Assembly: GCA_944989445.1 (NCBI GenBank)
Contig: CALYLW010000501.1
Span: 1-64,000 of the forward strand
Direction: 5' to 3'
Length of the DNA: 64,000 nucleotides
Source: Ampullaceana balthica
Taxonomy: Eukaryota > Mollusca > Gastropoda > Lymnaeidae
The notes beneath the pieces were generated by a model. The model was not told where the DNA came from, did no database searches, and saw only the letters and a program-made list of their open reading frames with translations. The translations under genes were made by a program, and so were the position numbers. Of this stretch, positions 21,202-33,600 are shown piece by piece. Positions within the stretch are counted from its first letter, which is position 1; every line of letters begins with the position of its first letter.

Positions 21202-21248
21202 AAGGGATAAAGGGATAATGTAGCTCTCCTCACGTTGTTAGTTAGCAA

Positions 21249-21494
21249 ATGAATGGCGCACTGAAGACGGCCATTGAACTATTTCTGACATTTGTCTGGC
21301 TGGTCGTGTGCGGGGCCCAGGTACTTGAACTCTACAACTACAACCCAGATTCACTGTATTCAAGCTGCACCAGAAAACTGGTTAACGAAGTTGACAAGTT
21401 CTCAGTGAGCTTCAAGGTCAAATATGCAGGTTTGACTGAGTTGGAAACTGCAGTGCTTGAAATCCTTCTGGCCAGCAGCAAGGATGTCAAGCCG
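21249..21494 (+). CDS. Gene B exon 1: signal peptide and first half of domain 1
   Basis: The ATG opens MNGALKTAIELFLTFVWLVV, a basic-then-hydrophobic signal peptide, with likely cleavage near CGAQ. It then encodes YSSCTRKLV and FSVSFKVKYAG. Ends KDVKP in phase 0 before GTACGT. The start is chosen because it gives the signal peptide. Confidence 0.75.
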
Positions 21495-24400
21495 GTACGT
21501 TACAGCAGTAGCATCTCGCGCTCTTTTTGTGTACTATTTAAAGGAATTAATGAATTTGTTCCGTTGATTTCCTTTGAATATTATTATTTTAACTGAATAT
21601 ATATATATATGTAAATATTCTTATTTAAGAAATTACAAGTTTTTTTTTAAAGTAATGCATAACAGTTGATGTCCACCTAAATTATATAATCTGAAAGACA
21701 CAGAAAAAGATATGCGCAGTACCTCTTCATTCTCAATTTCGTTAACGAAAAAGAAAATATTAACATTATAATTATTAAATTAATTTTCTCCCGTTATGTT
21801 AATGGCGTGGTTCCACCAAATCCGACAACGTAAGGTTTAAATGGCAACACTAAGTGACACTGATATTTTATCTCTACTCAAATGCTCTACTCACTTTTGA
21901 TACTTACTTCCTTTTCTTTTGTCCTGTGTCACTGTTAGTTGTTTTCGTTTTCTTTTTATCGCAACTTACTGATTTTTCCTTGATATAGAATGTCTTAGAT
22001 AATTTAAGTGTGGCCGTGTGCCCCCAAAACATACATGGGGCGCGTAGCTAGGGACAGTAGTAGAGCATAGGCTGTAATAGAATTGTACACTGTGTTTCCT
22101 GTGTTCAAATACTGAGACGTCAGTATTTCGTCAACCTTAGAAAATATGCATATACATATTATAACACTATAGTCCTCAATTGACCTGCATTGAGTTAGTT
22201 TGATTTTATTAGCTGTTCAGTCGGTCTTATTCAAACTAACAATATAGCCACCACTCGGCTACATAAGTATAACTTTAATACTTGTGTAAGTTATTGGTAC
22301 TCACAAAGGCAGTAGCCAAAACTGTATTCCTTTGTATCAGTTAATTAATACAGCTTTATTTTATTTGTTTTGATTACACAATTTGTTCGTGCATTTTGTG
22401 CAATACAGGAAAGGGTGACGACAATATACAAGTGGAGGGGTCTACCAGCGGTTGAGTTCCTCGTCAACGGTTCTTGCACTCCAACCCCGCCGGTCTACGA
22501 GAGTTTATTCGTCAAATGCACGATCGTGGCACGTTGCGAAATAGGTGAAGGTCGTCTCTACATGACCATGGCTCACCTGGGAGACGTTCTCAAAACTCAG
22601 GATGCCCTGATACCGAGAGTGTATCGTATGTGCCGCAATGAAATACGTTTTACATTTTATTTCATTTCAGTTTTTGTTGATAATAATGTGTTTTTTTTAA
22701 CTAGATGTATTCTGATTTTATATTTGTGCATCAGCTTGTTATGGCGTTGGAGTGCTTCAATACAATAAGCGCCAGCATTAAAAAATAAAATCGGTTGATA
22801 ATCGTAATGGGGCTTTCCTTCGAGGCGTGACCCAAAGAAGTATTACTTAAAGCCTAAGTTCCTCAAGATTTCTCAATTTTAACTTTATCATATTTAAATA
22901 TTTATCAATTCATACGACGTAGTGGGAAAAAAATTAAAAATGAGATATTGTCAGCGACATTTATTAAATACAGGTAGTTTTAATTAATAATAGAAAAATA
23001 ATATGCGAGTTTCTACCAAATTCATTTTCTTGCCTCCCTTCATGTATCATTTTTTTCTCTCTTCTTTCTTTGAAAATTATTTTTGTTAAATTATTGCAAA
23101 GCTTACAATGTTTTATTTACTTTGTGTTAGCCTGTATTGTTACATGAGTCACGGGGAGCCAAGACGTTGTTTGGATTACAACATAATACAAGTTATCATG
23201 TATCATTATGTTAATCACTCTAGCGTTTATTATAGAGTCCCACCGACCTCAATAAAGGAAACAGAACAAGCTTTAAAAATAATAGCATTCATTGAAAACA
23301 AGTACACCAAAAAACAAAAAAATAATAATAATAAATTTAAACCAAAAAAAAAGAAATGAAAAATGCATTTAATTTTATTCATTTAATGAAAAAGTTGGCT
23401 AATATAGACAATTTGAACCAACAATAAACCTTTGATGAACTTACTTTCAAAATAACTGTTAATTCACTGGAATCCGATTATTCTTATGTTGCTCTACTCA
23501 GCGAGCTTACATCACTGTTTTTGTCAATAACTAAACATTACTTCTTTTTTTTTCAAAAACAAAAAAAAGCCACGTGCTCTAAAGGCTTCGAGGAAAGACA
23601 AAGTAAGATGTCACTTGTTGATCATTTACAGTTGACCACTTAAGGTTTTGTTGGTTTAATTTAATTGTTTTTCATGAGTTATAATTGTTGTTCAGGCCTA
23701 AGGAAATAAACAGTTAAAGCTTGGCAAGCAATTCTTCGATCACTATATTTCTAGTCCCTTTGAAAGTAATTGGTCACTCGCCAATAATTTTACACAAAGC
23801 GTTTTTTAGTCTTCTTAATAATCTTTTGTTAATGTAAATGCTGATCAGAACTTTGTTAGTTCTTAATTACTTTTGTTTGAAAATGACACCTTCTTCTTGT
23901 TTAAATTTATCTTCTAATTACTTCCCATGAACACGTAATCTTTTTAACACAATATCTGACATTGATTTGAACATGTGTAATCCCATCTTTGCGACGACAC
24001 GTCAAGTTGATTCTCTGTCAGTGAATATCGATGGGAAGGAGGTGCTGGAGAGTCACAACTGTGTAAAGAAGTACGCCGCCGAAGCAAATCTCATCATGGA
24101 GTTCTGCGTCAAGGTCCATAACTCAAATATAACCCTGGTTTTAGAGAGAGATGGAATGACCTTCTTCAGCTATAAAGATGCTCGGTGCGGCAAAATATCG
24201 AGCCGCATCACTAAAAAGGTGGCCGTCTTTGAGCTGACGACGGTCGACGTCTGTGGAGTGCGGGCGAGGCTCCGTTGCGAATTTAGTAAGTAATTAGAAA
24301 ACATTAAGCATTTTTTCCCGCTTTTAAAATGGTTTAGTGGTGTGAGGTAAGAAATGGATCTTTTTTTTTAATTCTTCTGTGTGTGTGTGTTGTTGTTTTT

Positions 24401-27400
24401 TTGTTGAAAATTTTCTTATTTCTATAATATGTAGACTAATTCGCATCTCTGATCATTAAAAGTATAACACGCTGAATTTGAGACGATTATAGCTGGCCCC
24501 ACCTCCCAGTGATCTGAGGTTTCTCCTTTTGTTTCCTGAGAGGGAGCAAATGAAAGACAAAATCCTAACGAAGACATGAAGGTTGATGCAGATCTCTACG
24601 CCCGGTTATCTTAGGGAACTCTTTTTTTAAACCTGTACTGTAGGGGTTCTCAACTTTGAATCTATTGCGCAAAACTCATAAAAAACAAATGTCTACTATA
24701 GTCTTTGGAGGAATGTAAATATAATATAGAATCAGATGAGAGCCATGATCAAAAGGCAAGGTTCTTTAGGTTATAATACATTTTTTTAACTTAGGATTTG
24801 TGGAACACGAGTATGACATATGACATATCCGTCATATGCAACCTATAAACTGACTAAATGTGCGATTGAAACAAAGAAAATTGTTACATCGTTGATTGGT
24901 AAATGTAAACTTCTATTTCATCCCATAAAATTAATTTTGTTCGTCTCTTTTTGTCAGCTTTTATATTTCTTAGACACAATTTGTTAAAAGTGAAAGTAGC
25001 ATGCTCAAGGCTATTAGAGCTACCTTATCGTTATCATGTTTTTACAACTAGATTCTCATGTAATACCAAATGTTTAACTGAAGGTAGTGTTTCGTTTCAA
25101 TAATTTATCTATAAAAACATTCTTCTTGAAAAATTCAAATGAAATATTAATGTATTTGTTGAAAGAAAATAAGAAAAAAAATTAAAGTGAAATGTTTAAC
25201 CCTTTTTAAAAATTGTAAAATATAAAAGTTAACATTTGACAGCGTTAAAAAAATGTAACAATGATCTTACTATCGGTTTAACTTAATCTTGACAAAGTAT
25301 TCAAGAAACCAAAGAAGTTATGAAAAAAAAATTAAGGAACATTTCAAATTAATTAAAGAAGTGAACTAGATTGTTTTTTCTTTCCTTTTTAGGCGTTTTT
25401 GATAATACTGTCCGTATTCCAAAAAAAGTTAAAGAGCAGTGTAAGTATATTTTGGAGTAATTCACAGGGGGATTGGGGGTTAACGAGCGGGTTACTGACA
25501 CCTTGGACTGGCTACTGGGCTCTGACGTCAGGGTAAAACATGTGCTGTAGAGACTAGGTGTCCTTGTTTCCCGATGGGCGGGAGTGGAATGGGCTGCGAA
25601 GTACTTTCCACTGAAGCTGAGGAACTTGTGGAAAAAATACCTTAGTGAAGACTTGGCGACTACACAATTGACAGTCGACATGGAGACAAGAGCACGGCGA
25701 AGAGAGTAGGAGAGTCGCAGCAAGGAACGAGTGGGAGTAGCAGTCGCTGAATCTTTTATGTAATGGAGAAATAAAGGGAGACAATTACAATTGGGTTCAC
25801 GGTGGCCGAACGTCAGCGCGGTTTGGTCTTTGGTTCGGTTCTTGGTAAAGTTTGGAACCTATTCCACGAGTCATAAGGGTGCCCGTGAGTCCAAACTGCT
25901 CAGATGGGTACCCGACATGTTTTGGGGGAAATAAGGCGGTTGTGATTTGTACACAATCCACTGGTATGCCGTTGTATCTGAATCACGAGAAATCTTCTAG
26001 ACTTGCTGCAATAGACCTGGGAGGTCTGAAAGGAAGAATTGCAAGTGGTATTTTTTAATTATATTTTATCTACGTTGTTGATGGCTGAGGAATAGCACGT
26101 GAGGCATGGGAAGAGTTAAGGAGATAGGGACGACACGGTTTGTGTACAACGTTGGGCAGAGATAAGGAGATAGGGACGACACGGTTTACATACAACGTGG
26201 GGCAGAGATAAGGAGATAGGGACGACACGGTTTACGTACAACGTGGGGCAGAGATAAGGAGATAGGGACGACACGGTTTACATACAACGTGGGGCAGAGA
26301 TAAGGAGATAGGGACGACACGGTTTATATACAACGTGGGGCAGAGATAAGGAGATAGGGACGACACGGTTTACGTACAACGTGGGGCAGAGATAAGGAGA
26401 TAGAGACGACACGGTTTACATACAACGTGGGGCAGAGATAAGGAGATAGGGACGACACGGTTTACATACAACGTGGGGCAGAGATAAGGAGATAGGGACG
26501 ACACGGTTTATATACAACGTGGGGCAGAGATAAGGAGATAGGGACGACACGGTTTACATACAACGTGGGGCAGAGATAAGGAGATAGGGACGACACGGTT
26601 TACGTACAACGTGGGGCAGAATTATCTACGATATTTTCATACTTTTTTTTATTTGCACTGCCACAAGTTTATAAGTTAGGGAATAGTCAGTAGGATTTGG
26701 TGGAGATGAAAAAATGATTATTTTATTTTTTTTAAATACTAAAACAAGCTGTAACATACACAAAACATAAAACAAGGTGCACTTTTTAAAGAAATAAAAA
26801 AAAGAGACAGCAATAACTCAGATAAACAAATAAAATAACACAAAAACAATCCCGACAATACCTGTACTCAATTAGTATCAATGATAACATGGTTTGTTTT
26901 TTTAATTCTAAAAGTCCCGTTAACCTTTGTGGTTGTGATTGCGTCTGGCGTCCTGACCCTCCTTCTTTGTGGAATCGTCCTCTACACCAGTAAGTAGGCA
27001 CGATGACCACACATGCTACACAAGACACACCGAGTGTTATAAAGTGTGAAATAAGCAACACGCATGCGCACGCTGATACAGAGATGTAATGATTCGCCAG
27101 AAGCTAAATGTTATGTCTCCTGCAATTGCAAATATACACACAACATGTGTTTTCTATGTAAAATATAATATAACCATTACGTGCACATGGTGTGTGAATA
27201 CCACATTCACTGTGTACGCTTGCTGTTAACTTAATGCTCACATGAAATATTAAACAAATTTTAATCATATCCTGTTTTCTCCGTTTTCAATTATTCCATT
27301 CAACGGTCTACTTCTTTTAATCACTCATTTCTGTTCACACACTATGGACAACTGTAACTAGATACAAGCAATCATCTTTGTTTTCGTCACCACTTGTATT

Positions 27401-30101
27401 TTGTATATAATTCTTGCATTGAATAAATTATTTACAGCCCACAGTGTATTATACATATAACTTAAAATATTAAAATGTTGCAATAACAATTCTTCAAGTG
27501 AGTGATCTTTTGTTATGCGATACTAAATTTGTATAAAGTAAGGTTGTTTTTTTTTGTTGTTTTTTTAAAATGGGTATTATTTATATCCAGTCTATTAAGG
27601 GTTTAATATTAATACATTTTTTTTCCAAATGTGTAAATAATTATTTCTTCGATTTTATTCCTTAGAGCTGAAAAAGAAACCGCCAGGTAAGATCAACTTG
27701 TACATTCAATCCACCAAAAACGAGATTCCAAACATAAATCATTAAATGTTTTAGTAGTTATATAGTCGAATGTGTGTCTTAAATATTCATTTATTGTGGA
27801 TGTTATATTTTTTTTGTTTTGGTTTATTGTTTTTGTTTTGGTGTTGTTTTATTAATTTTCTAGTTTAGGCTTCATTTTTTAATGATGTGAAATATATAAA
27901 CACTATTAGATATTGGGTTTAAATTTTTTTCTGGCATACCAAACAATTTAAAAAAAAACAACATTCCTTTATTTCAGAACCCCCTAAAAAGAGCATAGCC
28001 CCACGTAAGTAAATAAGCATATACATATACTGAAGTTAAATATGATAAAATTAGCAATTTTTTTTTAAATGGTCCATTCAAAGTGGAGAAAAATACACAA
28101 ACAGTAATTTGTAGAAAGCTTTGGTGATTGAATATAGACTTAAAGAATTACAATTAAATGTTATTAATTATCATCGACCTTGAACCTCATTTGAACTTCA
28201 CAGTGATTGTTTTCAGTGATTTGGTGCGTTTTCGCACCATTAAAATTTCAAAATAATTGTTTTTAAGCAGTCATATGCCAAAAAATTGTTGTTGTTTTTT
28301 TTTACTGGGCACTCTATTATAAATTTCCATTGAAGTGCAACACAATATGTCTTTAAACATTCAAAGCCAATTGTGGTCGCAAACTTTTCTTGTACAAACT
28401 CCTTTTATCGATTTCATTATTTTACACAGTTTAGGGTTATTAAATCGCCACTTAAAATAACATGGTACTATTTCCATGTTACTACTTCCACCACACACAA
28501 TGCCATGTTACTACTTCCACCACACACAATGCCATGTTACTACTTCCACCACACATCATGCCATGTTACTACTTCCACCACACACAATGCCATGTTACTA
28601 CTTCCACCACACACAATGCCATGTTACTACTTCCACCACACACAATGGCATTCTACTACTTCCACCACACACAATGCCATGTTACTACTTCCACCACACA
28701 CAATGCCATGTTACTACTTCCACCACACACAATGGCATGCTACTACTTCCACCACACACAATGCCATGTTACTACTTCCACCAAAAACAATGCCATGTTA
28801 CTACTTCCACCAAACACAATGCCATGTTACTACTTCCAACACACACAATGCCATGTTACTACTTCCACCAAACACAATGCCATGTTACTACTTCCACCAC
28901 ACACAATGCCATGTTACTACTTCCACCAAACACAATGCCATGTTACTACTTCCACCACACACAATGCCATGTTTCTACTTCCACCAAACACAATGCCATG
29001 TTACTACTTCCACCACACACAATGGCATGCTACTACTTCCACCACACACAATGCCATGTTATTACTTCCATCACACACAATGCCATGTTACTACTTCCAT
29101 CACACACAATGCCATGTTACTACTTCCACCACACACCATGCCATGCTACTACTTCCACCACACACAATGCCATGTTACTACTTCCACCACACACAATTCC
29201 ATGCTACTACTTCCATCACACACAATGCCATGCTACTACTTCCACCACACACAATGCCATGTTACTACTTCCACAACCCAAAATGTAATGACAGAAAATA
29301 ATTGAGAAGCACTTTTTATTCCCACGTGACTGTTTTAAAAAGTGCTTCAGATCCAGATGATAGATGCTTTTTTTAAAAACATAATTATTGACAATATCCA
29401 TGAGACGGATTTTTAAATGTACATTTGCCATGGCACTTCCTAAACCTTCCCATTTAAATGTTTACAAACATCATTCCAATAATTCATAAACAGAGGCAAT
29501 CGATTAAAATCAACGTATTGTTTCATCCACAGGTAAAACAATAGGTTCGTAGCTCATGTTATGTTGTTTGTTTTTATTAAAGTAAGAAAAATAATAAATC
29601 ATTAGGAAAGTAAAAAAATATACACAATTTAATAATGAATGTTGGTTTATCAATGAACAGAAAGTAAAAAAAAAGTAAAACAATTAAAGAATATTTACAT
29701 TAGTGTTTACATTTAGCCGCTGAGAAGTGTCAAAATCAATAGTGCGATCGCCACACAAACTAAGCTGCGTGGAATCTAGCCCATGCTAAGCCACGATAAA
29801 AACTTGTTGGTGAATGACTATTGCTGAAAATAAATAAAAGTAAAAAAAAAGATTTTTAAAAACAACGTTTTTATAAGCGGACTAAAAAGAAGAAAATATA
29901 TTTTTCCCCCTGAATGGTGAAGTAAAAATCTTTTTCTGGATTGATAAAAATGTCAAACTTATATGCTCAAGTACTATGATTAAAACGTGGGCGGGCGCTT
30001 CTCAGGCTTAAATAATTCAATTCACTCAATTTCTTACTCGTCATTTGTAAACCCTAATCATTTTAGCTAAACGCCTAAAAAGCTCCTACCGATGTTTTTA
30101 T

Positions 30102-30187
<86 letters not shown>

Positions 30188-30606
30188 CAGTGCTAATCAC
30201 AGCACGATTTTTAAACTAATTTTAGAAAGCAGCGCACCAAATTACTGCACCAATGCATCCAAAGAAGTGCAAATTAAAGATGTGCTGTAAAAAATATTAT
30301 ATGACGTCATTGTTTGAGCTCATATTTTCATTTTGGAAAAGGGAACAATGTAAAAAGAGGATTTGATGATGGTTAATTATAAAATTAAAAAAACAAAGGT
30401 AGGCGCCCTACAACCTCTATTATAAAATACTTTGTGTACATTTCAGAAAGTTTAATATTTCGTATTTACCGTATTTATCAAACAAGGATAAGTTAGTTGG
30501 GCTTTTGAAAAAGGTCGGCGCCGTAGGCATCCTAAAAAAGTGCATTTTTTCAAGAGAAATAGATTTCAGCTGAAAACGTTCGTCATTTTTGACGGGTGAT
30601 ACGCTA

Positions 30607-30653
<47 letters not shown>

Positions 30654-33600
30654 AATTTAAGCGTAAAACTGAAAAATAAATAAAATAAATACAATTTAAA
30701 AACAAATGTTTCTAATTTTAAAATTTAGGATACGTTAGTTGATTTAGCAAAAAATGATATGCTAAGACATGAACGTTCTACTTGGTCTTGAAATGGTGAA
30801 AATGTTATTTAAATCAACATACAATTTATATTCTAAAATGTTTTTGCATTTTTGTACAACTGACCATCCAAATCCGTTACTTAAGCGTAGGTGTTAGGCA
30901 TACATATATGAAAAGCTTCCAGGCAGCTATACATTCATAAGTAAAATTTTAAAGTTTACTTTTCATTGATTATGTCCGTAGACAACGTTATTAATAAATT
31001 AATAATTATTTTCGTACAACTATTTCGGCAAACATTAATTTCATGATTAATACCTCTCACAACATTTTAGATTTGAAAACAAATAATTACATCTTAACAA
31101 TTATATATTTTTTCTAAATGATAATCTTTTTTTATAACTTTGTCCAATTAGTGTTGTTTTTTTTTAGGCACGAGGAAACTATCTATTCTTAAACATCCAT
31201 GAAGATCATAATATTTTTATTTGAGCAAAAAAAGTGTTGATTACGAGAATAATTACAAAATCCTCTATTTAAAATATAATTTCTCTTTTCAGTTGCTCCA
31301 GTTGCTATAAGCAGAAAAAGTAAGTTAAAATTCTATGAATATTTTTATTTTAAAAAACTTGGCAATAAAACGAGTTTTGTATAATTTGAAAAAAAGCAAG
31401 TTTTTGAAGTATATACAAGAAATTCGTTTTATTCTGACATGATACTGATTGGTTCATAAAAGTTACCTCTTCTAACTTACTTAAGGTTTTAAAAAACAGT
31501 CAAGAAAAAACAACATACTTTTAAGTCTATCGGCACTTGACATTAACCATCTTTTAATGTGTTCTTGTCATTTTTTCCACTTTTTTTCTTTTCTTTTTTT
31601 CCTATTTAAATGGTATGTTTTTGTTTCATAAGAAATTCTGGAGCAAGACGTAAGAGAACGGTGCTTCACTAGATTAGTTTTTAAATTGGATGTTTTCAAT
31701 TAAATGATGAAAAAATTCTAGCACAAAAGTATTATATTTTATGTTTCTTTTCTTCGTTTAAAAAAAAGGTATCATAGCTTTCAAAATAATTCCTATTGTT
31801 AAATAGTTTTTGTTTTTATATCCTTTCCTAGACACTGAAAGAAAGAAAACTGTTGGTAAGTTAATATTCTAAAGAAAAAAAAATGAGTATAGCCTTCATA
31901 GCAACGTTTTAAATAAATGATAATTGTGAAGTTTTAGACCGACACATTATCCTTCAAATAGAAAAAATATTAGAGAACTTATTCTTATTAAAACAATTTT
32001 TAAAAATGTGAAAGTAGACTGTTCTTTTAATTTAAATTACGGTTTATTATTGCTGATATAATTTATGTGTTAGAAATAAAAGCATTGTTTCAAGTGTTAA
32101 GACAGCACAAAAATAAATATTTATCGGGCTCATTCTTAACTTTGAAAATTAATAATGCATACGTGATAAATAAAATCAATAAATATGTTTTTAAAAACAT
32201 ATCTTATTACATCATATCAAGACATCGAATGTTTCGTTTTCGTAAGATAAGTACAGAAATAATTCATTGCAAAGAAATCTGTGCATAACAATGTTAAATA
32301 CATGTATCAAGAACTAAAAACTTCAAATAAATTCAAGAAAATTAGGAAAAAGTCATACTTCAAAAAATGTTAGCAGTCTACTTGTTTTAATCATGACTAT
32401 TATTTCTTTCATTTATCTTTTGGTCTTCCGCTGTATAGGTGATGTTCTTACAACCCGTACAATCACATTAGAAATTTATGTGTAGTGAAGGCTAAAAATA
32501 TTAAAATATATTTTTCAAAAAATTAAATGATGTTCTGAAAACTTTGATTTTTAAACAATTTGTATTTTTAAAAAAATACATGTAAATAAGATTGTAATAT
32601 TCTGAAGTGGATTATCTCACTCAAATTTTTTTTAAAAATAATTCTTTTAATGTCTTTGTGATCTAATGTAGTATTCAGTGCTTCAACTGTGTTCAGCATA
32701 TGTGATCAGTTTAATTGAGTAGGCTCTATTTTATATTATTAAATTTTAAAAGAAAAGTATGCACACAAAAACAAAGTCTGCTGTTAAAATCTCAATATCG
32801 GGTTTCTATTCCCAGATGTCATTGAACCACTTGGTAAGTCTGTTCCATTTACTTATTTATCTATTATTTGGTGTTTTTTTTTGTGTTTTTTTTTGTTGTT
32901 TTTGTTGTTTTTTAATATATTTTTCTTTCCAGACAAGAGTTAACAAATTTTAATATGATACGCGTTTTGTAAACACCGTTCGTTCACCTCTGAACATGTT
33001 TATATTTCACGGTCTCCGTAATATTTTCAGTTTAGATTGTCATATTTGTTTCATATTTGTTGAATAATATCCAGGCCTGACTGCACTTTATTGAAATTAA
33101 ATTTGATTAACAAAAAATTTAGGAAAATATATTTCAACTCAGTACGTGGTATCCATTTGAAATGTTCATAGAGAGTAACACATTCAAATTCGTATTCACC
33201 ATCCTTTTTTTTTAGTTAGCTCTTAAAATATAGTAATCTATGGCTTGAAAAAATATCACAGATGGACTCGAGCATTCTTTTAAATTGTTCTACTTTGTTA
33301 TTAAACGTTTTCCGAGAAACACATTTTGAGACATTGCATTTAAATAATGACAATATGACTTGTTGCACATTATAGTTATTATTCGCATTTTCTCTCATTG
33401 ATTGTTTTCTTTGTAAAATAATGCATCTTTTAAATAAATTAGTGTTACAACCCCGTATTGAATAATGTAATCTTTAACATCTCAAACTTTTAGAAATATA
33501 TTTTTATGTTCTACGATAAAAGTTATTTTAAGTAACAAAAATGTCAACAACTTTATGGAAAACATAATAGCTTGTGAAATTATTAAACTACGTATTCTTA

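Noticed and set aside
28373..29305. Three long overlapping frames of up to 310 codons on the plus strand
   Set aside because: They are rotations of the same 29-residue repeat produced by a stop-free 29-bp minisatellite.
31168..31202. Alternative last exon reading GTRKLSILKHP then stop after a fine T-rich acceptor
   Set aside because: Possible, but without homology or a nearby polyadenylation signal it is not called.
31633..31649. 17-nt segment between TTTCATAAG and GTAAGA in gene B
   Set aside because: Good donor, but 17 nt breaks the frame and no compensating partner exon is seen.
32931..32950. Acceptor CTTTCCAG leading to Asp-Lys-Ser-stop in gene B
   Set aside because: Too short to support; could be an alternative end but has no independent evidence.
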